The translations under genes and the position numbers were made by a program. From positions 9,246,889 to 9,310,888 of the forward strand of contig OZ025267.1 of the NCBI GenBank assembly GCA_964019165.1: a DNA stretch of 64,000 nt. Direction: 5' to 3'. The notes beneath the pieces were generated by a model. The model ran no database searches and was not told where the DNA came from. It saw only the letters and a list, made by a program, of their open reading frames with translations. Of the stretch, positions 50,313-63,962 are shown in pieces (within the stretch, counting starts at the first letter, position 1; each line of letters starts with the position of its first letter). This stretch comes from Mastigias papua (lineage: Eukaryota > Cnidaria > Scyphozoa > Rhizostomeae > Mastigiidae).

Positions 50313-50355
50313 ATCCCTACAAGCCTGTTTCGTGGTTGTCCACTCATCAGGGGAT
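50313..50355 (-). ncRNA. Hammerhead ribozyme (type I, Penelope-like)
   Basis: All core parts are present in order on the - strand. Stem I ATCCC/GGGAT (50351-50355 with 50313-50317). CTGATGA (50350-50344). Stem II GTGG/CCAC with loop ACAA. GAA (50331-50329). Stem III ACA/TGT closed by GGCT. Then A (50318) at the cleavage position before stem I. The very short stem III is typical of hammerheads in Penelope-like elements. It lies about 90 bp past the stop codon, in the 3' region. Self-cleavage is inferred from structure. Confidence 0.88.
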
Positions 50356-50443
50356 AATATAAGAATAAATGTTACCATCGTTTAAATGCGAAGAAATTCG
50401 ATTAATTAAAGTTAGTTCTAATACGTTAGTCGAATGTCAACGG

Positions 50444-51390
50444 TCAAGTATTGTAGATCAGAGATATGTTTCTATGGCGACACGATGATACTAGTTCAGT
50501 CCGTTTGTTCAGGGTAGAAAGATCCGGTCGGCAGATTATGAAGAACTTTTCTTTGAGACATAGGTTGCATCGTTTGGTAGAACTGTTGTAAGGTTGGTGT
50601 GATGAGAGGATGCGCCAGGAGATGGAATATGCGATACTGTTGTCCTTGAGAGTCCAGACGTACTTGCTTAGTTCTGTGGAGTTCCTGTACTTGTTGTGTC
50701 GAAATGTTGCGTTATGGTTTCTGTATCTTACTTTGAATTCGTTCTCTGTTAGTCCGATGTATGTTTCCATTTTGTTGTTGTCTTTTCGTGTTACCGAGGC
50801 TTGGTATATTGCTGAAGTTTGAAGACAGTGTCCGTCGAGAGGGCAGGTATTCATTTGTCGGCAGTTGCAGTTTTTGGTCACTTTAAGTGTGGTGTTGGTG
50901 GGGTCAGTGCATTGCGAGGATTTCAGTATACGTTTGTTGTGGTTGTCAATGATCTGCTTGGTGTTATTCATGCAACTGTAGCTAATTTTGATAGTATTTC
51001 GGTTGAAGATTTGTCGAAGTTTGTGATCTTTAGGGAAGTGTTTATCTACTAGGTTAAGAAATTTGTGTCCTATATTCGTGCTGACGTTTTTACTGAAGGG
51101 CGGGTTGTACCAGAGAATATTGTCACGATGTCGTTTTCTTTGTTTGTTGGGTGTGCTGGGCACATATGTTAGGGTGTAGTTGTATCCACTTTCGTCTAAG
51201 GCTTTCTGGTATGGTGGGGTTGCTTGATCGAAAGATGCTTTGTCTGAAGATAACAAGGATAGACGTCTGTTGATCCCTGCAGGTATATTTCTTATCGTAT
51301 TAGGAGGATGATTGCTGTCGTGGTGGACGTACTTTAGCGTAGTATTTGGCTTTGTATAAGGTCGATAGGTGCATTGGTTAATTAAAAGAA
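50444..51390 (-). CDS. Penelope-like element C-terminal protein with GIY-YIG endonuclease
   Basis: Cuts target DNA in Penelope-like retroelements. The open frame extends to an ATG at 51475, but its first ~28 residues are antisense to the inverted RT piece, so the homologous part starts near 51390 ([18 protein letters not shown]). Then come [20 protein letters not shown], the connector after the RT, and [13 protein letters not shown] Cys cluster follows ([15 protein letters not shown], about 203-217). The nuclease core has [16 protein letters not shown] (about 239-254), TELSKYVW, and [11 protein letters not shown]. There is no stop inside. The gene is 5'-truncated as a protein because its RT part is on the other strand. 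Confidence 0.85.
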
Positions 51391-51392
51391 GC

Positions 51393-52795
51393 ATTATCAT
51401 CCACACTAAGAGCTCAATACTAACACACAAGAACCAGCACTGGCAAAAGAAAGGACCAACAACATTTGACGTCACAATGGGTAGTTTCGATGGAGCTGAA
51501 ACATGCGAACTTGTAGGAAGTTTTCTTCTCTCCCAACTACACTAGGGGGACAAAAGTATTGAAACACCCTGTTAAAAATGGCGTCTTTCTACGGGCTACG
51601 GCCTAATCTTTGAAATTTACATAACAAAATTATCACAATGTAGGGGCTTCTTCCATCTTAACTTAGGCTGGAAAATATTCGTCATTCATTCAGCTTCGAA
51701 CCAAAACAAACTTTTTAACTCTATCAAGAATTATGACAGAAAAATTGATGAAAGTGTTGAAGGAGTGACGTTAAATGTTTAGGCAGTGATTTTAGGAAGG
51801 TGGCAAGAAGAAATTAGCGTAAAAGCGCGTATATTTGAAAGCAAGAGTGAGATACTCTAGCGTTTCAAGGCCAGCAAAGTTTAGGCCTAAACATGGCTGT
51901 GAATTGTTTGTTAAACTATCTCTCGCCATCTAGAAGAAAAAGATTTTAGTTCATAAAGCAATTTCAGGTGAGTCATCTTTGGAAGCCCTTCTTGTATATG
52001 AAATAAGTTAAGAAAGTAAGAAACTAAAACTAGCATTGTTTTCAGAGCTTTCCCGGTATATCCGACATGACTGGTTTGAGACAAATCTTACAAGGATAAT
52101 TGCAAAGCCTGTGCTCGCACAGTAACTGCAAGAAAGAAAGTTTAAAAAATAACACGCTTTTTGTCATTGCAAAGCGTGTCTCACCTGAAACTGCTCACGG
52201 AACAAAGATAACGAATATCTAAATGAAGAGGACCCCATAGCAAACATATTTTTAAAAAGCGATCAGTCCAATATATTTTGTCATCAAAGGCAGTGAAATA
52301 CCATATAATTTTGTCAGAAAATGCGTATTGTAACATTATTTCTTCTTACCACCTTCCTAATGTCACTGCCTAAACATTTAACGTCACTCCTTCAACACTT
52401 TCATCAATTTTTCTGTCATAATTCTTGATAGAGTTAAAAAGTTTGTTTTGGTTCGAAGTTGAACAAATGATGAATATTTTCCAGCCTAAGTTAAGATGGA
52501 AGAAGCCCCTACATTGCGATAATTTTGTTATGTAAATTTCAAAGATTAGGCCGTAGCCCGTAGAAAGACGCCATTTTTAACAGGGTGTTGCAATACTTTT
52601 GTCCCCCTAGTGTACAGCAACTAAACATAAACATTGGGCTTTACAGGGACGACGGATTGGCTGTTGTTAACTCCACACCCAGGGCTATAGAAATTATCAA
52701 GAAGGACACATGTCGCATCTTCAACAATAACGGACTTCGTATTACCATAGAGGCTAACAAAAAGATAATTGATTTCCTGGACATCACCTTTACAT
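51393..52795 (+). pseudogene. Penelope-like reverse transcriptase fragment, interrupted
   Basis: Reads [20 protein letters not shown], then [20 protein letters not shown] up to 51539. After the inserted element it resumes at 52613 with [18 protein letters not shown], then [20 protein letters not shown] and [16 protein letters not shown] and the catalytic YRDDG are the hallmark Penelope-like RT motifs. The fragment lacks the N-terminal fingers and the rest of the element. Confidence 0.88.
51540..52612. mobile_element. TA-flanked inverted-repeat element (1073 bp) inside the RT
   Basis: Ends CACTAGGGGGACAAAAGTAT and inverted ATACTTTTGTCCCCCTAGTG, with TA at 51538-51539 and 52613-52614. The long arms (about 280 bp) stay inverted-complementary through GGAGTGACGTTAAATGTTTA. 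No transposase. Removing it with one TA rejoins CTA-CAG codons of the RT in frame, which proves the insertion point. Confidence 0.9.
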
Positions 52796-52853
52796 GTGTG
52801 TGTATTTATATATACAAATATACATAAATATATATATATATATACATATATAC

Positions 52854-55660
<2,807 letters not shown>

Positions 55661-55662
55661 TA

Positions 55663-55939
55663 CAATCAATGCCAAAAGTCTTGGAACACTTACTGTATTT
55701 TTTGATCTGGCTGGTGAGCGTTCCCCTCTCCCCTTGAAAACAATGTTGATTTATACAGGTTTTATACACAGTAAGTAAGTCAAATTGCTTTCACACAACT
55801 GTCAGCTAACCCAACCGTCAATTCAACATTGTTCTGGGGGGTAGGGGGGGCGTAATCCGTTGTGCTTCACCGGAATCTCATAATTGTCACATAAAATGCT
55901 GCGGTCAAAGGGTGTTCCAAGGACTTTTGGCAGTGATTG
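55663..55939 (-). repeat. 277-bp unit at the edge of the second array
   Basis: Inverted relative to the + array copies. It begins CAATCAATGCCAAAAGTC after TA and ends GGCAGTGATTG before TCTGAGACAG. Confidence 0.85.
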
Positions 55940-56141
55940 TCTGAGACAGATACTGCCCATGCAATAGTATGACAATAAAATATATATGTATCATAGGGTT
56001 TTCCAAGGTCCTGATTTCAATGGAAATATTTCCAAATCGATATCTCTATTGGTTTTGGCAGGAGCCATGGTGGGGTACGTGAAATGGTAGCATTTTCACT
56101 GTGAGAGACAAACTATAAATGTTGTAACAGAACATCACATT

Positions 56142-56519
56142 CTATGTCAAATTTTCTGGTGTGGATTGAAGATTAGGTTGTATGCTATAAAAACAGAACA
56201 CTGCTACTGGAATGCCATTCCGTGCACTTCGCTGCACCAGAAACGAACTACAGCAAAGACGTCGAATCTTCGAGCGACACACCACTTTTTGCCCCTGCAG
56301 AAGCACCCATTTTTTTTGGTAAAAGCCTCTGTTATACAAGATTGTGAGATTGAAATGATGCAGGTACGATGGGGCTTCTTCTATGTCAACTAGCAGTTCT
56401 AGCAACAGGAGCAGAAAATGCCTCCCCATGCGGTCATTGTGTCGCATAGATGTTGTTGCAATAGTGGACATAGGCACGTCACTTTTGTAAACACTATTGT
56501 TCCTCCGTAGCGTTGACAA
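56142..56519 (-). CDS. Uncharacterised 125-residue frame in the transposon body
   Basis: An open frame after the transposase gene, present identically at 58943-59320 and 61744-62121. It has a leucine-rich stretch (HFLLLLLELL) and several Cys/Arg near the end. No known domain. In the + array the corresponding region is broken into shorter frames, so selection for the protein is not shown. It may be chance. Confidence 0.2.
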   Translation of the reverse strand: MSTLRRNNSVYKSDVPMSTIATTSMRHNDRMGRHFLLLLLELLVDIEEAPSYLHHFNLTILYNRGFYQKKWVLLQGQKVVCRSKIRRLCCSSFLVQRSARNGIPVAVFCFYSIQPNLQSTPENLT

Positions 56520-57172
56520 GCTACGGTGTCATTGTAATGGTAGCGAAAGTGCAATTTGGCCACGGTTTACCATTTCTATTTTCCCTTCTATCCTTTACTG
56601 GTAGTAGGTACCCAAGAACAGACAATGCTAAAAGTGGTACATCGATATGTACCTTCATGAGATGACGCGAAAATACATGTCTATTACTCGTACCTTAGTG
56701 AAATCTGGGAAATAGCCACGGTTTACCATTTTACGCAGATAAACATGAATAGGATCAAAGTCAGATTTCAAAAAAATGGTAAACCGTGCAGTTTTTCTCG
56801 TTTTTCTCAGAAAATCTTGAGCAGATTTATTCACAAATATAGACAGCTGTAATTTGTGTTCATGTACCACTTTTTCCAAACTTGCAGCAATATCGAAGAA
56901 TTCCTTCGTATTTTATAAGGAAAACTAGAATGGTAAACCGTGATGGTAAACCGTTGGAATATACCATTGGAGACGGAATCCAATTCAATGCGACTTTGGG
57001 CTGAATTGAGTTTAAGTCAAAGAGCGACTGGTATTCATTGAGGACACCTTGTTGAGGACACCTTGGGAGACCATAGACAAGGGAAAATTCGCTGTAATAC
57101 TGCATAATTCATGTGGTTTAAATACTAATGAACAAGCTGTAAGATATAATATTGCAAGTAATTTGAATGAAT

Positions 57173-58360
57173 TCAGTATTTAGTTCTATATCCACCAGAC
57201 TTTACAATTCTCTGTAGACGAAGGGTCATTGTCTCTATAGTGCGGTCAATAACAGATGCATCATACTGGAGAAGTGTACTCAAGACCCTTTGTTTAAATG
57301 ATTCAAAATCCTCCCTGATAATTTTTCGCTTCAATGCAACCTCCCTAAGACTACGCTTAATATTATGAAAAATATTTTCTATGGGATTTAGGTCTGGTGA
57401 TCTAGCTGGTATGTCTACAAGTTCAGCACCAATTTCCTGCAAGGCATCTTTCGCTACCATACTTCTTTGGCTTGGGTCGTTATCCATAACAAGCAGTAAT
57501 TTCTCCTTGCGTTTTAGCACTGCACAATCCATTAAGACCTTTTGTAGAGTTCCTTGCACAAATTTGGCAAACCACGGTCCGTTCATCTTCTCATATTCTT
57601 CAGCAAGAACCACTCCTGTTGAATGTGAGATGCCCACCAAAAGATGCAACGAACGTCCCCCTGGTAAATTTTTCGATCCTTTGCTCGTATATTTCAGCCC
57701 TTCATTGCTTTTCCTCCAGACTTTTCCACCAGCACATAACGCATCTTCATATGGCTTTTGATTGTGCCTAAAAGAGACACCGGCCAAATACAGAAGAACC
57801 TCGCCTGTCCAAAAGTGTGTGTTATAGTTTTTCAGAGCTGTTTTTGCATACCGCACTCTGCGTTTCCTGTCATCTGATGAAAGTATACCTTTTCTTCTGG
57901 ATCTCAAAAAATGATACCCAGCATCATTTAATGTACGTATAAGAGTTCTGTAGCTGATGCTTGTGATTTCACACTCTTTTGCGACGTCAACGATTCTGAC
58001 GTTCGGGTTCTCATCTCTCATTTTGCGGAAAGTTCGACTAAATCTGCCCTTGACTTTCTTCGTCATCAATGTTGGTCGACCCGTTCTCTTCTTCGTACTT
58101 TGGCTAGAAAAGCCCTCCCGGCATATCCTCACAGCACTTGATGGTGAGATACCACAGCGTCGAGCAATCTCCCTGTACGACAAGGAGGACTCTCGTCGAA
58201 GGTAGCAGATATACGCTCTGGTTTTGGCACTAATTCTTACGTGAAATACCATTTTGTCTAAGTTATTCTGATGCGTGGCGTAGATGAGTATTAGATATAT
58301 GACACCTTTCCTTAGATTCCCCTTTTTACCACTTAGACTTTTCCATTCGCCATATTGCAC
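57173..58360 (-). CDS. Tc1-type transposase, catalytically altered, copy 4
   Basis: Open frame of 395 codons; the shared start is the internal Met giving 359 residues (ATG near 58252). The extra 36 codons are open only because a TGA present in the + copies is TTA here. Compared with the + array there are 13 differences in 359 residues. Two are D150G (WTGE instead of WTDE) and D157A (YLAG instead of YLDG). D257 and E292 are kept. Losing the first catalytic Asp should abolish strand cleavage while leaving the DNA-binding helices intact, so it could act as a binding competitor. Confidence 0.85.
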   Translation of the reverse strand: MQYGEWKSLSGKKGNLRKGVIYLILIYATHQNNLDKMVFHVRISAKTRAYICYLRRESSLSYREIARRCGISPSSAVRICREGFSSQSTKKRTGRPTLMTKKVKGRFSRTFRKMRDENPNVRIVDVAKECEITSISYRTLIRTLNDAGYHFLRSRRKGILSSDDRKRRVRYAKTALKNYNTHFWTGEVLLYLAGVSFRHNQKPYEDALCAGGKVWRKSNEGLKYTSKGSKNLPGGRSLHLLVGISHSTGVVLAEEYEKMNGPWFAKFVQGTLQKVLMDCAVLKRKEKLLLVMDNDPSQRSMVAKDALQEIGAELVDIPARSPDLNPIENIFHNIKRSLREVALKRKIIREDFESFKQRVLSTLLQYDASVIDRTIETMTLRLQRIVKSGGYRTKY

Positions 58361-59973
58361 GGACAGGAAATTAGTGGGTTTGAATAGAAACTGTATGCCA
58401 TATGAGTAAAATTTGTCATGTATTGAAGAGTTTCCTGCTGCCAGTATGTGTTTACTACGTATTAATCACTTGTTTTTATTGCACGAGTTGTCGATACTGA
58501 CAAGAACGGGGACAAAGAAAGACAATTATTTGTGACTAAGAGACAACTGCGACTATAAGAATAATACACCTAAATTAGCAACTCATGAGGCAGAATTCTA
58601 TGAACCCCTTTAATTCTACACCTTCCCCCCAATATATGTAATTTTAGATGGCACCATTGAACTCAGCACTATGGAAAACCCCTACCCCCCACCAACTATT
58701 TCCTGTACACCTCAACGTTTTACAGATTTTCCTCAGACAGTCTGAGACAGATACTGCCCATGCAATAGTATGACAATAAAATATATATGTATCATAGGGT
58801 TTTCCAAGGTCCTGATTTCAATGGAAATATTTCCAAATCGATATCTCTATTGGTTTTGGCAGGAGCCATGGTGGGGTACGTGAAATGGTAGCATTTTCAC
58901 TGTGAGAGACAAACTATAAATGTTGTAACAGAACATCACATTCTATGTCAAATTTTCTGGTGTGGATTGAAGATTAGGTTGTATGCTATAAAAACAGAAC
59001 ACTGCTACTGGAATGCCATTCCGTGCACTTCGCTGCACCAGAAACGAACTACAGCAAAGACGTCGAATCTTCGAGCGACACACCACTTTTTGCCCCTGCA
59101 GAAGCACCCATTTTTTTTGGTAAAAGCCTCTGTTATACAAGATTGTGAGATTGAAATGATGCAGGTACGATGGGGCTTCTTCTATGTCAACTAGCAGTTC
59201 TAGCAACAGGAGCAGAAAATGCCTCCCCATGCGGTCATTGTGTCGCATAGATGTTGTTGCAATAGTGGACATAGGCACGTCACTTTTGTAAACACTATTG
59301 TTCCTCCGTAGCGTTGACAAGCTACGGTGTCATTGTAATGGTAGCGAAAGTGCAATTTGGCCACGGTTTACCATTTCTATTTTCCCTTCTATCCTTTACT
59401 GGTAGTAGGTACCCAAGAACAGACAATGCTAAAAGTGGTACATCGATATGTACCTTCATGAGATGACGCGAAAATACATGTCTATTACTCGTACCTTAGT
59501 GAAATCTGGGAAATAGCCACGGTTTACCATTTTACGCAGATAAACATGAATAGGATCAAAGTCAGATTTCAAAAAAATGGTAAACCGTGCAGTTTTTCTC
59601 GTTTTTCTCAGAAAATCTTGAGCAGATTTATTCACAAATATAGACAGCTGTAATTTGTGTTCATGTACCACTTTTTCCAAACTTGCAGCAATATCGAAGA
59701 ATTCCTTCGTATTTTATAAGGAAAACTAGAATGGTAAACCGTGATGGTAAACCGTTGGAATATACCATTGGAGACGGAATCCAATTCAATGCGACTTTGG
59801 GCTGAATTGAGTTTAAGTCAAAGAGCGACTGGTATTCATTGAGGACACCTTGTTGAGGACACCTTGGGAGACCATAGACAAGGGAAAATTCGCTGTAATA
59901 CTGCATAATTCATGTGGTTTAAATACTAATGAACAAGCTGTAAGATATAATATTGCAAGTAATTTGAATGAAT

Positions 59974-61161
59974 TCAGTATTTAGTTCTATATCCACCAGA
60001 CTTTACAATTCTCTGTAGACGAAGGGTCATTGTCTCTATAGTGCGGTCAATAACAGATGCATCATACTGGAGAAGTGTACTCAAGACCCTTTGTTTAAAT
60101 GATTCAAAATCCTCCCTGATAATTTTTCGCTTCAATGCAACCTCCCTAAGACTACGCTTAATATTATGAAAAATATTTTCTATGGGATTTAGGTCTGGTG
60201 ATCTAGCTGGTATGTCTACAAGTTCAGCACCAATTTCCTGCAAGGCATCTTTCGCTACCATACTTCTTTGGCTTGGGTCGTTATCCATAACAAGCAGTAA
60301 TTTCTCCTTGCGTTTTAGCACTGCACAATCCATTAAGACCTTTTGTAGAGTTCCTTGCACAAATTTGGCAAACCACGGTCCGTTCATCTTCTCATATTCT
60401 TCAGCAAGAACCACTCCTGTTGAATGTGAGATGCCCACCAAAAGATGCAACGAACGTCCCCCTGGTAAATTTTTCGATCCTTTGCTCGTATATTTCAGCC
60501 CTTCATTGCTTTTCCTCCAGACTTTTCCACCAGCACATAACGCATCTTCATATGGCTTTTGATTGTGCCTAAAAGAGACACCGGCCAAATACAGAAGAAC
60601 CTCGCCTGTCCAAAAGTGTGTGTTATAGTTTTTCAGAGCTGTTTTTGCATACCGCACTCTGCGTTTCCTGTCATCTGATGAAAGTATACCTTTTCTTCTG
60701 GATCTCAAAAAATGATACCCAGCATCATTTAATGTACGTATAAGAGTTCTGTAGCTGATGCTTGTGATTTCACACTCTTTTGCGACGTCAACGATTCTGA
60801 CGTTCGGGTTCTCATCTCTCATTTTGCGGAAAGTTCGACTAAATCTGCCCTTGACTTTCTTCGTCATCAATGTTGGTCGACCCGTTCTCTTCTTCGTACT
60901 TTGGCTAGAAAAGCCCTCCCGGCATATCCTCACAGCACTTGATGGTGAGATACCACAGCGTCGAGCAATCTCCCTGTACGACAAGGAGGACTCTCGTCGA
61001 AGGTAGCAGATATACGCTCTGGTTTTGGCACTAATTCTTACGTGAAATACCATTTTGTCTAAGTTATTCTGATGCGTGGCGTAGATGAGTATTAGATATA
61101 TGACACCTTTCCTTAGATTCCCCTTTTTACCACTTAGACTTTTCCATTCGCCATATTGCAC
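59974..61161 (-). CDS. Tc1-type transposase, catalytically altered, copy 5
   Basis: Identical in translation to copy 4, including WTGE and YLAG. The defect was therefore present before the array multiplied. Confidence 0.85.
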   Translation of the reverse strand: MQYGEWKSLSGKKGNLRKGVIYLILIYATHQNNLDKMVFHVRISAKTRAYICYLRRESSLSYREIARRCGISPSSAVRICREGFSSQSTKKRTGRPTLMTKKVKGRFSRTFRKMRDENPNVRIVDVAKECEITSISYRTLIRTLNDAGYHFLRSRRKGILSSDDRKRRVRYAKTALKNYNTHFWTGEVLLYLAGVSFRHNQKPYEDALCAGGKVWRKSNEGLKYTSKGSKNLPGGRSLHLLVGISHSTGVVLAEEYEKMNGPWFAKFVQGTLQKVLMDCAVLKRKEKLLLVMDNDPSQRSMVAKDALQEIGAELVDIPARSPDLNPIENIFHNIKRSLREVALKRKIIREDFESFKQRVLSTLLQYDASVIDRTIETMTLRLQRIVKSGGYRTKY

Positions 61162-62774
61162 GGACAGGAAATTAGTGGGTTTGAATAGAAACTGTATGCC
61201 ATATGAGTAAAATTTGTCATGTATTGAAGAGTTTCCTGCTGCCAGTATGTGTTTACTACGTATTAATCACTTGTTTTTATTGCACGAGTTGTCGATACTG
61301 ACAAGAACGGGGACAAAGAAAGACAATTATTTGTGACTAAGAGACAACTGCGACTATAAGAATAATACACCTAAATTAGCAACTCATGAGGCAGAATTCT
61401 ATGAACCCCTTTAATTCTACACCTTCCCCCCAATATATGTAATTTTAGATGGCACCATTGAACTCAGCACTATGGAAAACCCCTACCCCCCACCAACTAT
61501 TTCCTGTACACCTCAACGTTTTACAGATTTTCCTCAGACAGTCTGAGACAGATACTGCCCATGCAATAGTATGACAATAAAATATATATGTATCATAGGG
61601 TTTTCCAAGGTCCTGATTTCAATGGAAATATTTCCAAATCGATATCTCTATTGGTTTTGGCAGGAGCCATGGTGGGGTACGTGAAATGGTAGCATTTTCA
61701 CTGTGAGAGACAAACTATAAATGTTGTAACAGAACATCACATTCTATGTCAAATTTTCTGGTGTGGATTGAAGATTAGGTTGTATGCTATAAAAACAGAA
61801 CACTGCTACTGGAATGCCATTCCGTGCACTTCGCTGCACCAGAAACGAACTACAGCAAAGACGTCGAATCTTCGAGCGACACACCACTTTTTGCCCCTGC
61901 AGAAGCACCCATTTTTTTTGGTAAAAGCCTCTGTTATACAAGATTGTGAGATTGAAATGATGCAGGTACGATGGGGCTTCTTCTATGTCAACTAGCAGTT
62001 CTAGCAACAGGAGCAGAAAATGCCTCCCCATGCGGTCATTGTGTCGCATAGATGTTGTTGCAATAGTGGACATAGGCACGTCACTTTTGTAAACACTATT
62101 GTTCCTCCGTAGCGTTGACAAGCTACGGTGTCATTGTAATGGTAGCGAAAGTGCAATTTGGCCACGGTTTACCATTTCTATTTTCCCTTCTATCCTTTAC
62201 TGGTAGTAGGTACCCAAGAACAGACAATGCTAAAAGTGGTACATCGATATGTACCTTCATGAGATGACGCGAAAATACATGTCTATTACTCGTACCTTAG
62301 TGAAATCTGGGAAATAGCCACGGTTTACCATTTTACGCAGATAAACATGAATAGGATCAAAGTCAGATTTCAAAAAAATGGTAAACCGTGCAGTTTTTCT
62401 CGTTTTTCTCAGAAAATCTTGAGCAGATTTATTCACAAATATAGACAGCTGTAATTTGTGTTCATGTACCACTTTTTCCAAACTTGCAGCAATATCGAAG
62501 AATTCCTTCGTATTTTATAAGGAAAACTAGAATGGTAAACCGTGATGGTAAACCGTTGGAATATACCATTGGAGACGGAATCCAATTCAATGCGACTTTG
62601 GGCTGAATTGAGTTTAAGTCAAAGAGCGACTGGTATTCATTGAGGACACCTTGTTGAGGACACCTTGGGAGACCATAGACAAGGGAAAATTCGCTGTAAT
62701 ACTGCATAATTCATGTGGTTTAAATACTAATGAACAAGCTGTAAGATATAATATTGCAAGTAATTTGAATGAAT

Positions 62775-63962
62775 TCAGTATTTAGTTCTATATCCACCAG
62801 ACTTTACAATTCTCTGTAGACGAAGGGTCATTGTCTCTATAGTGCGGTCAATAACAGATGCATCATACTGGAGAAGTGTACTCAAGACCCTTTGTTTAAA
62901 TGATTCAAAATCCTCCCTGATAATTTTTCGCTTCAATGCAACCTCCCTAAGACTACGCTTAATATTATGAAAAATATTTTCTATGGGATTTAGGTCTGGT
63001 GATCTAGCTGGTATGTCTACAAGTTCAGCACCAATTTCCTGCAAGGCATCTTTCGCTACCATACTTCTTTGGCTTGGGTCGTTATCCATAACAAGCAGTA
63101 ATTTCTCCTTGCGTTTTAGCACTGCACAATCCATTAAGACCTTTTGTAGAGTTCCTTGCACAAATTTGGCAAACCACGGTCCGTTCATCTTCTCATATTC
63201 TTCAGCAAGAACCACTCCTGTTGAATGTGAGATGCCCACCAAAAGATGCAACGAACGTCCCCCTGGTAAATTTTTCGATCCTTTGCTCGTATATTTCAGC
63301 CCTTCATTGCTTTTCCTCCAGACTTTTCCACCAGCACATAACGCATCTTCATATGGCTTTTGATTGTGCCTAAAAGAGACACCGGCCAAATACAGAAGAA
63401 CCTCGCCTGTCCAAAAGTGTGTGTTATAGTTTTTCAGAGCTGTTTTTGCATACCGCACTCTGCGTTTCCTGTCATCTGATGAAAGTATACCTTTTCTTCT
63501 GGATCTCAAAAAATGATACCCAGCATCATTTAATGTACGTATAAGAGTTCTGTAGCTGATGCTTGTGATTTCACACTCTTTTGCGACGTCAACGATTCTG
63601 ACGTTCGGGTTCTCATCTCTCATTTTGCGGAAAGTTCGACTAAATCTGCCCTTGACTTTCTTCGTCATCAATGTTGGTCGACCCGTTCTCTTCTTCGTAC
63701 TTTGGCTAGAAAAGCCCTCCCGGCATATCCTCACAGCACTTGATGGTGAGATACCACAGCGTCGAGCAATCTCCCTGTACGACAAGGAGGACTCTCGTCG
63801 AAGGTAGCAGATATACGCTCTGGTTTTGGCACTAATTCTTACGTGAAATACCATTTTGTCTAAGTTATTCTGATGCGTGGCGTAGATGAGTATTAGATAT
63901 ATGACACCTTTCCTTAGATTCCCCTTTTTACCACTTAGACTTTTCCATTCGCCATATTGCAC
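62775..63962 (-). CDS. Tc1-type transposase, catalytically altered, copy 6
   Basis: Third identical copy in the second array. The body continues past the window edge, so the array may be longer. Confidence 0.85.
   Translation of the reverse strand: MQYGEWKSLSGKKGNLRKGVIYLILIYATHQNNLDKMVFHVRISAKTRAYICYLRRESSLSYREIARRCGISPSSAVRICREGFSSQSTKKRTGRPTLMTKKVKGRFSRTFRKMRDENPNVRIVDVAKECEITSISYRTLIRTLNDAGYHFLRSRRKGILSSDDRKRRVRYAKTALKNYNTHFWTGEVLLYLAGVSFRHNQKPYEDALCAGGKVWRKSNEGLKYTSKGSKNLPGGRSLHLLVGISHSTGVVLAEEYEKMNGPWFAKFVQGTLQKVLMDCAVLKRKEKLLLVMDNDPSQRSMVAKDALQEIGAELVDIPARSPDLNPIENIFHNIKRSLREVALKRKIIREDFESFKQRVLSTLLQYDASVIDRTIETMTLRLQRIVKSGGYRTKY

Noticed and set aside
58253..58360. 36-residue N-terminal extension of the - strand transposases
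   Set aside because: The + copies have a TGA in this stretch and the helix-turn-helix starts just after the internal Met, so the shorter form is the likely protein.
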